Counted from the first letter of the stretch, positions 7,684 through 17,250 are shown. The stretch: 27,824 bases of DNA from CAADGL01 sp964643885 (GCA_964643885.1 CAZXUI010000061.1:1-27824); one strand, 5' to 3'. Notes: generated from the sequence alone by a model not told the origin. Numbers and translations are program-made.

Positions 7684-10600
7684 ATGAGACCCTTGTGGCT
7701 GGTGATTGTGGCGGTTCAGATTGCCGCGGCCGGTGCGGCCATGGCGCAGTTGCCGGAGTTCGACGCGCCGATCGTGCTGCGCGGGGCGACGATCGTCGTC
7801 TCGCCGGGCGAGACGATCGAGGGCGGGGCGGTGTTGATTCGCGAGGGGCGGATCGCGGCCGTGGGTCGCGACGTCGAGCTGCCGCCTGCGGCGCGAGTGA
7901 TCGACGTGACGGGAATGTACGTCTACGCGGGGTGGATCGATGCACTTTGCCGGGCGGGCGTTTCGGACCCGGCGCTGACCGCTGCCGACGAGCGGCGGGC
8001 GGAGGGAGAGTTTCCATCGCCCAGCGAGGGGCCGCTGGTCAGCACGGTCGACGCGAACCGGGCGGGGATCTTCGCGAGCCGGCGGGCGGCCGAGCTGGTC
8101 GATATCGAGGAGGACACGTTCAATAACATGCGACAGGCCGGGTTCGCGGCGGCGATGGTCGCGCCGCCGCGGGCGATCGTCGCGGGCCGGGCGGGGGTGC
8201 TGGAGCTGGGGACGCGGCCGCTGCGCGAAAGCCTGCTTCGCGACGACGTGTTCATGGTCCTGTCGTTCGAGGTTCCGCGGCGGCGGGAGCTGAGCCTGCG
8301 CGGGCGATACCCGTCGACGCAGTTCGGCCTGGTGGCGCATCTGCGGCAGTTTCTGCTCGATGCCGAGTGGCTGGAGGAGATGAAGGCGTACGCGGCGCGG
8401 CACCCGGACGCGGTCGCGCGCGTCCCGGTCGACGCGAACCTGGAGGCGATCCGTGCGGTGCGCGGCGGGTCGCAGCGTGTGCTGTGGGAGGCGGACACGG
8501 TCGAGGAGATCGAGCGGGCGCTCAAGATCGCGGACGAGTTCGAGCTGAAGATTGCGCTCGCGGGCGGGCGCGAGGCTTGGCAGGTTGCGGAGCTGCTCGC
8601 GCGGCGCGAAATCCCGGTCGTTCTGAGTGCGAATCTGCCGCGCAAGCCGCGCGAGTACAAGCCGCCGGCCGAGGGGCTGACTCGCGTCGCGGCCGGCGAC
8701 CTGGCGGCCTACGGCAAGGATTGGGGCAGCCGGCCCTTCCTGCCGAAGTCTGCGTTCGACGAGGCAGCAGAGCAGCGCAAGCGGGCGGTGAGTGCGGCCG
8801 CCACGCTGGAGGCGGCGGGGGTGCGCTGGTGCCTGACGACGAGCGGGCTGGAGCGGCCGAGCGAGCTGCTCACGAACCTCCAGGAGATGATCGAGGCGGG
8901 GCTGAGCGCGGATGCGGCCCTGCGGGCGCTGACGAGGACGCCGGCAGAGCTGATCGGCGTTCAGGACCGGCTTGGCGCGGTTCGCGCCGGCGCGCTGGCC
9001 AACCTGACGGTCCTGACGGCCCCGCTGGAGAAGAAGGACGCGAAGGTCCGCTGGGTCTTCGTGGGCGGGGAGGATTTCGAGTTCGCGGTCAGCAGCGGCG
9101 GCGGCGGGCGCGACCGCGACGCTCGCCGCGGCGGACCGCGCGGGCGGCGCGGCGAGCGGCCTGCGCGCATGACCGAAGAGCAGCGCGACGAGCCGCCGCA
9201 GGAGTCGGACGAACCCGAAGAGCAGGCGGAGGAGCGCGAAAGCGACGAGCCGGCTCCTGAAGGCGAAGAGCCCGGCGAACAGGCGGCCTCCAAGCCGGCC
9301 ACTGGGCCGGCCGCGGCTTCGCAGCCGGCCCGCGAGCTGCCGACCGACCTCGTGATGCACGAGCCGGATTGGCCGATCGAACGATACGAGGATCGCCGCG
9401 CGGCGCTCAAGACGGGCGGCACCGTGCTGCTGACGAACGCGCGCATCTTCACCATGGCCGGCCGGACGCTGGAACACGGCTCGATCCTGATCCGCGACGG
9501 GAAGATCGAGGCGGTCGCGCCGGAGCTGGAGGCGCCCGACGGGGTCACGACGATCGACCTGAGCGGCTGCTCGGTCATCCCCGGCATCATCGACCCGCAT
9601 TCGCACATCGCGATCCAGTCGACGAACGAAGCGTCGCGCTCGATCACGCCCGAAGTGCGCTGCGAGGACGTGATCGAAGCGGACGACGTGTCGATCTGGC
9701 GGGCGCTGGCCGGCGGCGTGACGACGATTCACGTGATGCACGGCTCGGCCAACCCGATCGGCGGGCAGTGTGCGCAGATCAAGCTCAAGTACGGCCGGCC
9801 GGCGGCGGAGCTGCTCATCCCCGACCAGGTGCGGACGGTGAAATGGGCCCTGGGCGAGAACGTCGTGCGGCCGGGCAAGGGCGGCGGCTTCCGCGGGCGG
9901 ACGGACACGGCGCGGCGCTTCCCGGGGACGCGGATGGGCGTCGAGGCGGCGCTGCGGCGGGCGCTGACGGCGGGCCGCGAGTACGGCCGGGCGCGGCGGG
10001 CGGCCATCGAGGCCAGTGCGGCCGGGCAGGACGTCGAGCCGCTGCGGCATGATCTGCGGCTGGCGGCGCTGGCGGACATGCTCGAAGGCGAGATCTGGAT
10101 CAACACGCACTGCTACCGGGCGGATGAGGTGCTGCGGCTGATGCACGTGGCCGAGGAGTTCGGCGTGCGGATCGCGACGCTGCATCACATCCTGGAAGGC
10201 TATCGCATCATGCCGGAGATCGCGCGGCATGGTGCCGGCACGGCGACCTTCGCCGACTGGTGGGCGTACAAGGTCGAGGCGTATGACGCCGTGCCGCACA
10301 ACGCGGCGATGCTGCTGCGGGCGGGCGTGAACAGCACGATCAAGAGCGACTCGGCCGACCTGATGCGTCATTTGACGATGGAGGCGGCCAAGTGTGCCAA
10401 GTACGGCGGGCTCTCGGACAGCGAGGCGCTCGGCTTGATCACGATCAACGCAGCGAGGCTGTTCGGGCTCGACCAGCGGCTGGGCAGCATCGAGCCGGGC
10501 AAAGACGGGGACCTGGCCGTGTTCGACGGCCATCCGCTGGACTCGTTCGCCAGGTGCGTGCTGACGATGATCGAGGGCGAGGTGTACTTCCAGCATGCGA

Positions 10601-12060
10601 GCTTCGATCCAAGTGCCGGCGAGCGGACCGTGCGGCAGTTCGCCCCGCCGGCGGCCGGCCGGCCGTGGATTCCGCACGACACGCCCCCGCCGGCCGACAC
10701 CTACGCGATTGTCGGCGGCATCGTGCACACGATCAGCAATGGCACGATCGAAGGCGGCACGGTCGTGATTCAGGACGGCCGCATCGCGGCGGTCGGGCGC
10801 GACGTGCCCGTTCCCGCGGGCGCGGAGCGGATCGAGGCGCACGGGCGGCACGTCTATCCGGGGTTGATCAACGCGGCGACGCAGGTCGGCCTGGCGGAAG
10901 TGGAGTCGATCGACGTGACGATCGACATCCGCGAGCCGGGGTCGTACCAGAGCGATCTGATGGCCGTCTCGGCCGTCAATCCGCACAGCGCGATGATCGA
11001 CGTCGTGCGGGCGGAAGGCATCACCACGGCGTTGATCGTGCCGGACGGACCCGTGGTCCCGGGCCGGGCGGGGCTGGTGAACCTGCACGGCTGGACGCTC
11101 GACGAGATGCTGATCGACCCGGCCGTGGCGCTGGTGGTGAATCTGCCGACGACGCGGGCGGAGGGGATCATGCCGCCGGAGCGCGGCCAGCGGCGCGGGC
11201 CGCCGGGCCCGCAGGAGCGCGGTTCCGCCGAGGACGAGGGCGGCGATCAGTCGAGCGAGGCGGTGCGGCGGCTGGTGCGCTTCGTCGAGGACGCGCGGCT
11301 GTATGCCGACGCGGTGGACGCGGCCCGCGCCGGCATGAACACCCCCCTGCCGCCGGCTGACCCGCGCTTCGACGCCATGCGGCCCTTCGTCCGCGGCGAG
11401 CGGCCGGTCCTGATCCGCGCGAGCAGCTATCAGGCGATCCTTGAGGCGCTGCTGTTTGCCGAGCGGGTCGGCGTACGGCCGGTCATCCTGGGCGGGCGCG
11501 ATGCGTGGAAGCTGGCGTCGCTTCTGAAACAGCGGGACGTGCCGGTGATCTACGAGGGGGTCTTCGCGCAGCCGTCGCGAATCGCCGGGCTGGACAACGT
11601 GCACGAGCCGTGGGACGCGAACTACCGCGCGCTGGCCGTGCTGGAGAACGCGGGCGTTCGCTTCGCGGCCTGCTACAGCGGAGCGGACCTGGCCAAGCTG
11701 CTGCCCACGGACGTCGGTTTCGCGGTCGCGCACGGCCTGAGCCCGGATGCCGCCCTGCGGGCGATGACGCTCAGCGCGGCCGAAATCCTCGGCGTCCAGC
11801 GCGAGCTGGGCTCGCTCGAGCCGGGCAAGATCGCGAATGTCGTCATCTCGACGCGGCATCCGTGCCAGACGACGAACGTCGTCGAGGCGGTCTTCGTCGA
11901 GGGGCGGCCGGCGTCGCTGATGAGCAAGCACTCGCGCCAGGCGGAGCAGTTCCTGAACCGGCCGGCGCCGGCGTTGCCGCCGCCGGCTGAGACGCTCGCC
12001 GGCCCGCCGTCGCAGAGCAGAGCGACGCAGCGCACGGCCAGCGGCTCGGGAGCGCGCTAG
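7684..12060 (+). CDS. Exported three-module amidohydrolase-family protein
   Basis: This 1458-residue protein of the metal-dependent amidohydrolase superfamily has a signal peptide (residues 1-21, cleavage after AMA). GGAGG at 7670-7674 sets the start at 7684. Three modules are visible: about 22-468, 575-985 and 1005-1412. The central module keeps the metal site: PHSH with H639 and H641, H809 (INTHCYR), H834/H835 (TLHHILEGY) and D889 (IKSDSADL). Modules 1 and 3 resemble each other closely (both have IEGG..I..GRIAAVGRDV) but the HxH position reads IDALCR at 85-90 and INAATQ at 1062-1067, so they should be inactive. A disordered Arg/Glu/Pro/Ala linker spans about 470-556. The likely role is periplasmic hydrolysis of a cyclic amide or a dipeptide-like substrate; imidazolonepropionase-like enzymes and prolidases are relatives. 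The substrate is unknown. Confidence 0.88.
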   Translation: MRPLWLVIVAVQIAAAGAAMAQLPEFDAPIVLRGATIVVSPGETIEGGAVLIREGRIAAVGRDVELPPAARVIDVTGMYVYAGWIDALCRAGVSDPALTAADERRAEGEFPSPSEGPLVSTVDANRAGIFASRRAAELVDIEEDTFNNMRQAGFAAAMVAPPRAIVAGRAGVLELGTRPLRESLLRDDVFMVLSFEVPRRRELSLRGRYPSTQFGLVAHLRQFLLDAEWLEEMKAYAARHPDAVARVPVDANLEAIRAVRGGSQRVLWEADTVEEIERALKIADEFELKIALAGGREAWQVAELLARREIPVVLSANLPRKPREYKPPAEGLTRVAAGDLAAYGKDWGSRPFLPKSAFDEAAEQRKRAVSAAATLEAAGVRWCLTTSGLERPSELLTNLQEMIEAGLSADAALRALTRTPAELIGVQDRLGAVRAGALANLTVLTAPLEKKDAKVRWVFVGGEDFEFAVSSGGGGRDRDARRGGPRGRRGERPARMTEEQRDEPPQESDEPEEQAEERESDEPAPEGEEPGEQAASKPATGPAAASQPARELPTDLVMHEPDWPIERYEDRRAALKTGGTVLLTNARIFTMAGRTLEHGSILIRDGKIEAVAPELEAPDGVTTIDLSGCSVIPGIIDPHSHIAIQSTNEASRSITPEVRCEDVIEADDVSIWRALAGGVTTIHVMHGSANPIGGQCAQIKLKYGRPAAELLIPDQVRTVKWALGENVVRPGKGGGFRGRTDTARRFPGTRMGVEAALRRALTAGREYGRARRAAIEASAAGQDVEPLRHDLRLAALADMLEGEIWINTHCYRADEVLRLMHVAEEFGVRIATLHHILEGYRIMPEIARHGAGTATFADWWAYKVEAYDAVPHNAAMLLRAGVNSTIKSDSADLMRHLTMEAAKCAKYGGLSDSEALGLITINAARLFGLDQRLGSIEPGKDGDLAVFDGHPLDSFARCVLTMIEGEVYFQHASFDPSAGERTVRQFAPPAAGRPWIPHDTPPPADTYAIVGGIVHTISNGTIEGGTVVIQDGRIAAVGRDVPVPAGAERIEAHGRHVYPGLINAATQVGLAEVESIDVTIDIREPGSYQSDLMAVSAVNPHSAMIDVVRAEGITTALIVPDGPVVPGRAGLVNLHGWTLDEMLIDPAVALVVNLPTTRAEGIMPPERGQRRGPPGPQERGSAEDEGGDQSSEAVRRLVRFVEDARLYADAVDAARAGMNTPLPPADPRFDAMRPFVRGERPVLIRASSYQAILEALLFAERVGVRPVILGGRDAWKLASLLKQRDVPVIYEGVFAQPSRIAGLDNVHEPWDANYRALAVLENAGVRFAACYSGADLAKLLPTDVGFAVAHGLSPDAALRAMTLSAAEILGVQRELGSLEPGKIANVVISTRHPCQTTNVVEAVFVEGRPASLMSKHSRQAEQFLNRPAPALPPPAETLAGPPSQSRATQRTASGSGAR

Positions 12061-12173
12061 GCCCGGCCGGGCCGCCCGCGGATGTGGGACCGAATCGGTC
12101 CCAGCAGGCGCTCGCTCCGGCCGGTCGTGGCCAGAAACGCGACCGGAACGACCCGCATCGGCCGTCTTTCCGG

Positions 12174-12179
12174 TATAAG
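12174..12179 (+). promoter_or_regulatory. -10-like box upstream of the tricorn gene
   Basis: TATAAG sits 135 bp before the tricorn start inside the 254-bp gap after the amidohydrolase gene. No convincing -35 lies at the right distance, so this is weak. The rest of the gap shows nothing recognisable. Confidence 0.2.
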
Positions 12180-12314
12180 GCAGGTTTGCGGCGGCAGCGC
12201 CAGGCCGCCTCTCCGGGTCGGCGCATCGTCCCGGCCCGTGGCGCTGCAACGAAAGTAGCCCGCACGAGACCAGACGCACGGCGCAGGGCGTCTTCCCACT
12301 GAGAAGGAGAACGA

Positions 12315-15300
12315 ATGCTCCCCCGGATGTTTCCGACGGGCAAGCGAGCCGCTTGCCCCGCCCCGACTGCATTTCGCCGGAATCTTCCCGTCGTGCTCGC
12401 CCCGATTCTGATCTGGGGCGCGGCGGCGGGCCTGGCGCAGATCCGCCCCCACGCCGGCATGATGCGCTATCCGGACGTGAGCGAATCGAAGATCGTCTTC
12501 GTTTATGCGAATGACATCTGGCTCGCGCCGATCGAGGGCGGAGTGGCCGAGCCGCTGGCCAGCCCGCCCGGCGAGGAGCTCTTCCCGAGGTTCAGCCCGG
12601 ACGGCAAGCAGGTGGCGTTCGTGGGCAATTACGACGGCAACCGCGACCTGTACGTCCTTCCCGTCGACGGCGGCACGCCGACGCGGGTGACGCATCACCC
12701 CTACGGCGAGGTGCTTTCGGAGTGGACCGGTGAGGGGCGGCTGATCTTCTACGTGCGCGGCGCGCAGGAGTACCCGCGGGCGGTGGAGATGTTCACCGTG
12801 TCGGCCGCGGGCGGGCTGCCGGAGAAGCTGCCGATTCCCTACGGCGCGAACGGCACGATCAGCTTGGACGGTACGTGGCTGGCCTACACGCTGCACACCC
12901 GCGACGCACGCACGTGGAAGCGCTATCGCGGCGGCATGGCCACCGACATCTGGCTCTTCAATCTGAAGGACAACTCGTCGCGGAAGATCACCGACTGGGA
13001 AGGGACCGACACGCTGCCGATGTGGCACGGTGAGAAGGTTTATTACCTCTCCGACGCCGGACCGGAGCACCGGCTGAACGTGTGGGTCTATGACACGCAG
13101 ACGCGCCAGCGGCGGCAGATCACGAGCTTCGCCGACTACGACGTGAAGTGGCCGGCGATCGGGCCGGGACCGGGCGGGCGCGGCGCGATCGTCTTTCAGC
13201 ACGGGGCGGACCTGCGCGTGCTCGACCTTGCCAGCGGCGAATCGCGCGTGGTCGAGATCACCATTCCGGGCGACCGGCCGCAGCTCCGGCCGCAGCGACA
13301 GAATGCGGCCGACCTGATCGAGGACATGCACGTCTCGAAGACGGGCAAGCGGGCGGTGGCCTCGGCGCGGGGCGATATCTGGACGCTGCCCGCCCGCAAC
13401 GGCACGTCGCGCAATCTGACGCAGAGCTCCGGCGTGGCCGAGCGCGACCCGGCCTGGAGCCCGGACGGCCGCTGGATCGCGTATTTCTCCGACAAGAGCG
13501 GCGAATACGAGCTGTACATGACGCAATCGGACGGGGCGGGCGAGACGAAGCAACTGACGACGGACCTGGGGGCGACCCTGCGGGCCGACGGCCAGACCGG
13601 CGGGAACTACTACTACATGCGCGGCTGGTCGCCGGACTCCAAGCACATCGCCTTCGGCGACAAGGCGGGCGGGCTCTACGTGCACACGGTCGACGGCGGC
13701 GAGACGAAGCGGATCGACGTCGAGCCGTGGAGTGGCGCGCCCGCGATGAGCTGGTCGCACGACTCGGACTGGATCGCTTACACCAAGGGCGGGCCGAACC
13801 GGCTCTCGGCCATCTGGCTCTACCAGCTCTCGACCGGCGAAAAGCACCAGGTGACGACGGGGATGTTCGCCGACACCTGGCCGACCTTCGACCGCAAGGG
13901 CGAGTATCTCTACTTCGCGAGCAACCGCGACTTCAGCGGGCCGGTTTATGAAGACGTCGGCACCACCTTCGTCTACGCCGATACGGACCGGCTGCTGGTC
14001 GTGCCGCTGCGGGCCGACGTGAAGAATCCGCTCGCGCCCAAGAGCGACGAGGAGGAGTGGGACGAGGACGAGAAGAAGGACAAGAACGGCGAGGATGCCG
14101 ACGACGAGGACGATAACGGCAAGGACGAGAATGGCGACGACGACAACGGCGATGGCAGCCGGCAGGACGATTCGTCGGACGACGCCCAGGACAGCAGCAC
14201 GCAGCCGACGACGACCCAGGCCGCTGAAGACGACGAAGAGGAGGACGAGGAGGAGGACGAGAAGGAGGACGAGAAACCCGAGCCGCTGAAGATCGACCTG
14301 GAGGGCTTCGAGGCGCGGGCGATGCTCCTGCCGGTCGACCGCGGCAGCTTCTCGAACCTGACGGTCAACAACGACGGGCACCTGGTCTACGTCCGCGCCG
14401 GCCGGCGGGGCGGCGGCGGCGAGACGGAGATCAAGATCCTCGACCTCAGCGCGGATGACAAGGAAGAGAAGACCGTCCTGAGCGGGACGGGCAACTACGT
14501 CATGTCGGCCGACGGCAAGAAGCTGCTCGTGCGGCGTGGCAATCAATCGACGATCATCGACGCGAAGGCCGGTCAGAAGTTTGAGAAGCCGATCTCGACC
14601 GACGACCTGAGGCCGATGGTCGATCCGCGCGAGGAATGGGCCCAGGTGCTGCGCGAGGCCTGGCGCGTGCAGCGCGACTTCTTCTACGACCCCTACATGC
14701 ACCGCGTCGACTGGGACGGCGTCTATGAGCAGTACGCCAGCATGCTGCCCGACTGCGTCTCGCGCAACGACGTGACCTACATCATCCGCGAGCTGATCTC
14801 CGAGCTGAACGTCGGCCACGCCTACTACTTCGGCGGCGACACCGAAGACCAGCCCAGCGTCTCGGTCGGCATGCCCGGCTGCGATTTCGAGCTGGTCGAT
14901 GGCTCGTACCGCATCAAGCGGATCGTCCAGGCCGCCCCGTGGGACACCGACGCACGCAGCCCGCTGGCCCGGCCGGACCTCGATGTGAAGGCCGGCGACT
15001 ACCTGCTGGCGGTCAACGGCGTGCCGGTCGACACGACCAAGGACCCGTGGGCGGCGTTTCAGGGGCTGGCCGGCAAGACGGTGACGCTGACGGTCAGCAG
15101 CAAGCCGGAGATCGACGACGAGGCGCGGCGGGTCGTAGTCGAGCTCTTGCGCGACGAGGGCGACCTGCGCTTCCGCGCCTGGGTCGAGAAGAACCGCGCC
15201 TACGTCGCCGCGCAGACCGACGGCGCCGTCGGCTACATCTACGTGCCCGACACCGGCCGCAACGGCCAGAACGAGCTCTTCCGCCAGTTCTACGGGCAGG

Positions 15301-15851
15301 TGGACCGCCAGGCGCTGATCGTCGACGAGCGCTGGAACGGCGGCGGGCAGATTCCGACCCGCTTCATCGAGCTGCTGAACCGCCCGGCTACGAACATGTG
15401 GGCGCGGCGCGACGGGCAGGACTGGATCTGGCCGCCGGATGCGCACCAGGGGCCCAAGTGCATGCTGATCAACGGCCTGGCGGGCTCGGGCGGCGACTGC
15501 TTTCCCTTCTATTTCCGTCAGGCGGGGATCGGCAAGCTGATCGGCACGCGGACGTGGGGCGGGCTGGTCGGCATCTCCGGCAACCCGCGGTTGATCGACG
15601 GAGGATACACCTCGGCGCCGACGTTCGCGTTCTACGAGATGGACGGGACGTGGGGCATCGAGGGGCACGGGGTCGACCCGGATATCGAGGTGATCGACGA
15701 CCCGGCCAAGATGGTCGGCGGGAAGGACCCGCAGCTCGACACGGCGATCAAGCTGATGCTGGATGAGATTTCCACCCGCGGCTTCGTGCCGCCGAAGCGG
15801 CCGGCGTACCCGGATCGCAAGGGGATGGGGATTCGGGAGGAGGATAAGTAG
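12315..15851 (+). CDS. Exported tricorn protease homologue (S41 family)
   Basis: Tricorn-type proteases degrade oligopeptides; this 1178-residue homologue has an N-terminal signal-like hydrophobic stretch (about 24-42) and is probably periplasmic. Order: six/seven-bladed PD40/WD40-like propellers (about 50-575 and 660-760, with SPDGKQVAF and SPDGRWIAY strands), a helical C1 domain, a PDZ domain (about 850-930), and the S41 catalytic domain. Probable catalytic residues are H835 (NVGHAYY), nucleophile S1058 (GLAGSGGD) and E1116 (GIEGHGV). The archaeal tricorn tetrad also has a Ser before the His, which is Gly834 here. A strongly acidic, low-complexity insert (577-655) interrupts the propeller region. 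AAGGAG lies 8 nt upstream of the ATG. It follows the amidohydrolase gene by 254 bp, and the pair could act together in extracytoplasmic peptide turnover. Confidence 0.92.
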   Translation: MLPRMFPTGKRAACPAPTAFRRNLPVVLAPILIWGAAAGLAQIRPHAGMMRYPDVSESKIVFVYANDIWLAPIEGGVAEPLASPPGEELFPRFSPDGKQVAFVGNYDGNRDLYVLPVDGGTPTRVTHHPYGEVLSEWTGEGRLIFYVRGAQEYPRAVEMFTVSAAGGLPEKLPIPYGANGTISLDGTWLAYTLHTRDARTWKRYRGGMATDIWLFNLKDNSSRKITDWEGTDTLPMWHGEKVYYLSDAGPEHRLNVWVYDTQTRQRRQITSFADYDVKWPAIGPGPGGRGAIVFQHGADLRVLDLASGESRVVEITIPGDRPQLRPQRQNAADLIEDMHVSKTGKRAVASARGDIWTLPARNGTSRNLTQSSGVAERDPAWSPDGRWIAYFSDKSGEYELYMTQSDGAGETKQLTTDLGATLRADGQTGGNYYYMRGWSPDSKHIAFGDKAGGLYVHTVDGGETKRIDVEPWSGAPAMSWSHDSDWIAYTKGGPNRLSAIWLYQLSTGEKHQVTTGMFADTWPTFDRKGEYLYFASNRDFSGPVYEDVGTTFVYADTDRLLVVPLRADVKNPLAPKSDEEEWDEDEKKDKNGEDADDEDDNGKDENGDDDNGDGSRQDDSSDDAQDSSTQPTTTQAAEDDEEEDEEEDEKEDEKPEPLKIDLEGFEARAMLLPVDRGSFSNLTVNNDGHLVYVRAGRRGGGGETEIKILDLSADDKEEKTVLSGTGNYVMSADGKKLLVRRGNQSTIIDAKAGQKFEKPISTDDLRPMVDPREEWAQVLREAWRVQRDFFYDPYMHRVDWDGVYEQYASMLPDCVSRNDVTYIIRELISELNVGHAYYFGGDTEDQPSVSVGMPGCDFELVDGSYRIKRIVQAAPWDTDARSPLARPDLDVKAGDYLLAVNGVPVDTTKDPWAAFQGLAGKTVTLTVSSKPEIDDEARRVVVELLRDEGDLRFRAWVEKNRAYVAAQTDGAVGYIYVPDTGRNGQNELFRQFYGQVDRQALIVDERWNGGGQIPTRFIELLNRPATNMWARRDGQDWIWPPDAHQGPKCMLINGLAGSGGDCFPFYFRQAGIGKLIGTRTWGGLVGISGNPRLIDGGYTSAPTFAFYEMDGTWGIEGHGVDPDIEVIDDPAKMVGGKDPQLDTAIKLMLDEISTRGFVPPKRPAYPDRKGMGIREEDK
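14043..14279 (+). repeat. Low-complexity acidic codon run inside the tricorn gene
   Basis: This in-frame segment encodes about 79 residues, mostly Asp, Glu, Asn, Lys and Ser, using GAC/GAG/GAT codons in simple repeats. It lies between two propeller portions. It has no structural counterpart that I know of in archaeal tricorn and is probably a disordered insertion. Confidence 0.8.
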
Positions 15852-15863
15852 CCGCGGCCGGCC

Positions 15864-16215
15864 ATGGGGGACCGGACTCTGACGGATTCGATGGGGGACC
15901 GGTCTCTGACCGGTCTGATGGGGGACCGGCCTCTGACCGGTCACTGGGCGACAGATCTCCGACCTGTCGCTCCGGCCGGGTAGCATGGGCAAGCGCAGCT
16001 TGCCCGTGAGCTGACTGACCCGACCATGTTGAACCGGTCACGCTTGCTCAAGATTGGGGGACCGGCCTCTGGCCGGTCACCACTTGGCCGCGGAGCGGCC
16101 AAGGGCGCTGGCCACCGGTGAAGCGAGTCCGCCACCAGGCGGACGAGCGTAACCCGCGGGTCGCGTCGCTCCTCCCCTTCGTATCCTGGGCGGCCTTCGT
16201 CCCGGATCACAGCAC
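15864..16215 (-). repeat. Dispersed repeat, copy B (inverted partner of 4727-5090)
   Basis: Read on the minus strand, this stretch matches copy A along its whole length with scattered substitutions. Three 27-bp palindromic units start at 15864, 15891 and 15918; the outermost is the most degenerate. It begins 12 bp after the tricorn stop codon, so its hairpins could also act as 3'-end structures for that mRNA. Confidence 0.85.
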
Positions 16216-16351
16216 AAGAGGGCTGAGCCCGCTCCCCTTATCTTGATCCATCCTCAATGAGAGTTTCGACTACCCGCCCAGCAGGCGAGGACGCTACCCC
16301 TAGCGCAGACACGGCGCAGCCCGGAACCGATCATCACCATGCTATGCAAGG

Positions 16352-16369
16352 CCGACGCGCAACCGTCGG
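16352..16369 (-). terminator. Hairpin downstream of the lipoprotein gene
   Basis: CCGACG (16352-16357) pairs perfectly with CGTCGG (16364-16369) across a 6-nt loop, 9 bp past the lipoprotein stop. No T-run follows on the minus strand, so it may be an mRNA 3'-end structure rather than an intrinsic terminator. Confidence 0.4.
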
Positions 16370-16377
16370 ACGCCCTG

Positions 16378-17115
16378 TTAGCGTAACACGTCGAAGCGCC
16401 CAACCGCGATCGCGAGGTCATTGGGGTGTATTGCCGGAGTCAGCACCGAGCTCGTGGTCACGAACGCGATCGGCTGACCATTTAGAATGAGGATGGGCGG
16501 CGTGGATGTGAATGAGTTCCAGGGACTCAGCGCGCTGAACCGGCTTCCGTAGGTTCCGAACTGATTCCAAATCGACACGCTGCTGAACGAGTTTCCATAC
16601 GGACCGAACGAATTTGCTAGGCTGTTGCCGTCGAAGTTGTTGGCGTTCACGTACCCGAGAAACTGGCCGTCGAAAGCGACCAGAGCCGCACCAAGAATCG
16701 TAGTCGGGCCGGAAGCACCGGAAAGCAGAATCGCCACTTCACACAGATCGCCGATACCGTTGCCGTCAGCATCCGCCTGGTCCGGATTGTACAGGAAGCA
16801 GTTGTCGAAATCGTCGCCCACACCGTCCGCGTCAATGTCGTTGTCGAACGGATCGAACGGATACGGATCCTCAGCGTCTGGAACTCCGTCGAAGTCGCTG
16901 TCGAGAACGTCGGGCGAGCCGCTGTCGCTGTCATCGGAAGGCGAATCAGCACCGTTTGACGAATCGGAAGTCCCCTCGGTACCCGATGAATCAGGCGCTG
17001 CCTGGGCCGCATCTCCCATACCCGACTCGGCGCCCGGATCGTTCATCTGTGGACAACCGGCGATGACCAGTACGGACACAAGCCCCAAGAAGAGGGAAGC
17101 GAGATGGTGACGCAT
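16378..17115 (-). CDS. Lipoprotein with thrombospondin type-3-like calcium-binding repeats
   Basis: This 245-residue protein starts with a lipoprotein signal peptide ending in VIAGC, so C21 is the likely lipidated residue and the protein is membrane-anchored outside the cytoplasm. A Ser/Asp/Gly-rich spacer (about 25-70) leads into Asp-rich repeats at about 72-125, such as DSDFDGVPD, DIDADGVGD and DADGNGIGD; this is the thrombospondin type-3 pattern that binds calcium. The C-terminal part (about 150-240) carries an Asn/Phe/Gly/Tyr-rich block with two related units, NSFGPYGNSFSS and NQFGTYGSRFSA, predicted beta-rich. GAGGA precedes the ATG. Its function is unknown; a surface or adhesion role is only a guess. 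No neighbour suggests an operon. Confidence 0.8.
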   Translation of the reverse strand: MRHHLASLFLGLVSVLVIAGCPQMNDPGAESGMGDAAQAAPDSSGTEGTSDSSNGADSPSDDSDSGSPDVLDSDFDGVPDAEDPYPFDPFDNDIDADGVGDDFDNCFLYNPDQADADGNGIGDLCEVAILLSGASGPTTILGAALVAFDGQFLGYVNANNFDGNSLANSFGPYGNSFSSVSIWNQFGTYGSRFSALSPWNSFTSTPPILILNGQPIAFVTTSSVLTPAIHPNDLAIAVGRFDVLR

Positions 17116-17250
17116 GTCGAAATCCTCGAACGACAGATATGGTCTACCGACAGTCTACCCAGTGCGCGGGAGTGCGGCAAGCCCAGTTGGCGGCGCACGC
17201 CCGGAGGACGACTGAGCTGTTCTGCTTCGTTTTGTGCGGCGTGCTGAGCA

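Noticed and set aside
7423..12372. A 1649-codon minus-strand open frame
   Set aside because: It is an Arg/His/Pro-rich shadow of the amidohydrolase gene, produced by high GC codon bias; no domain is recognisable.
12057..15992. A 1311-codon minus-strand open frame
   Set aside because: It is a shadow of the tricorn gene and runs into the palindromic repeat at its start.
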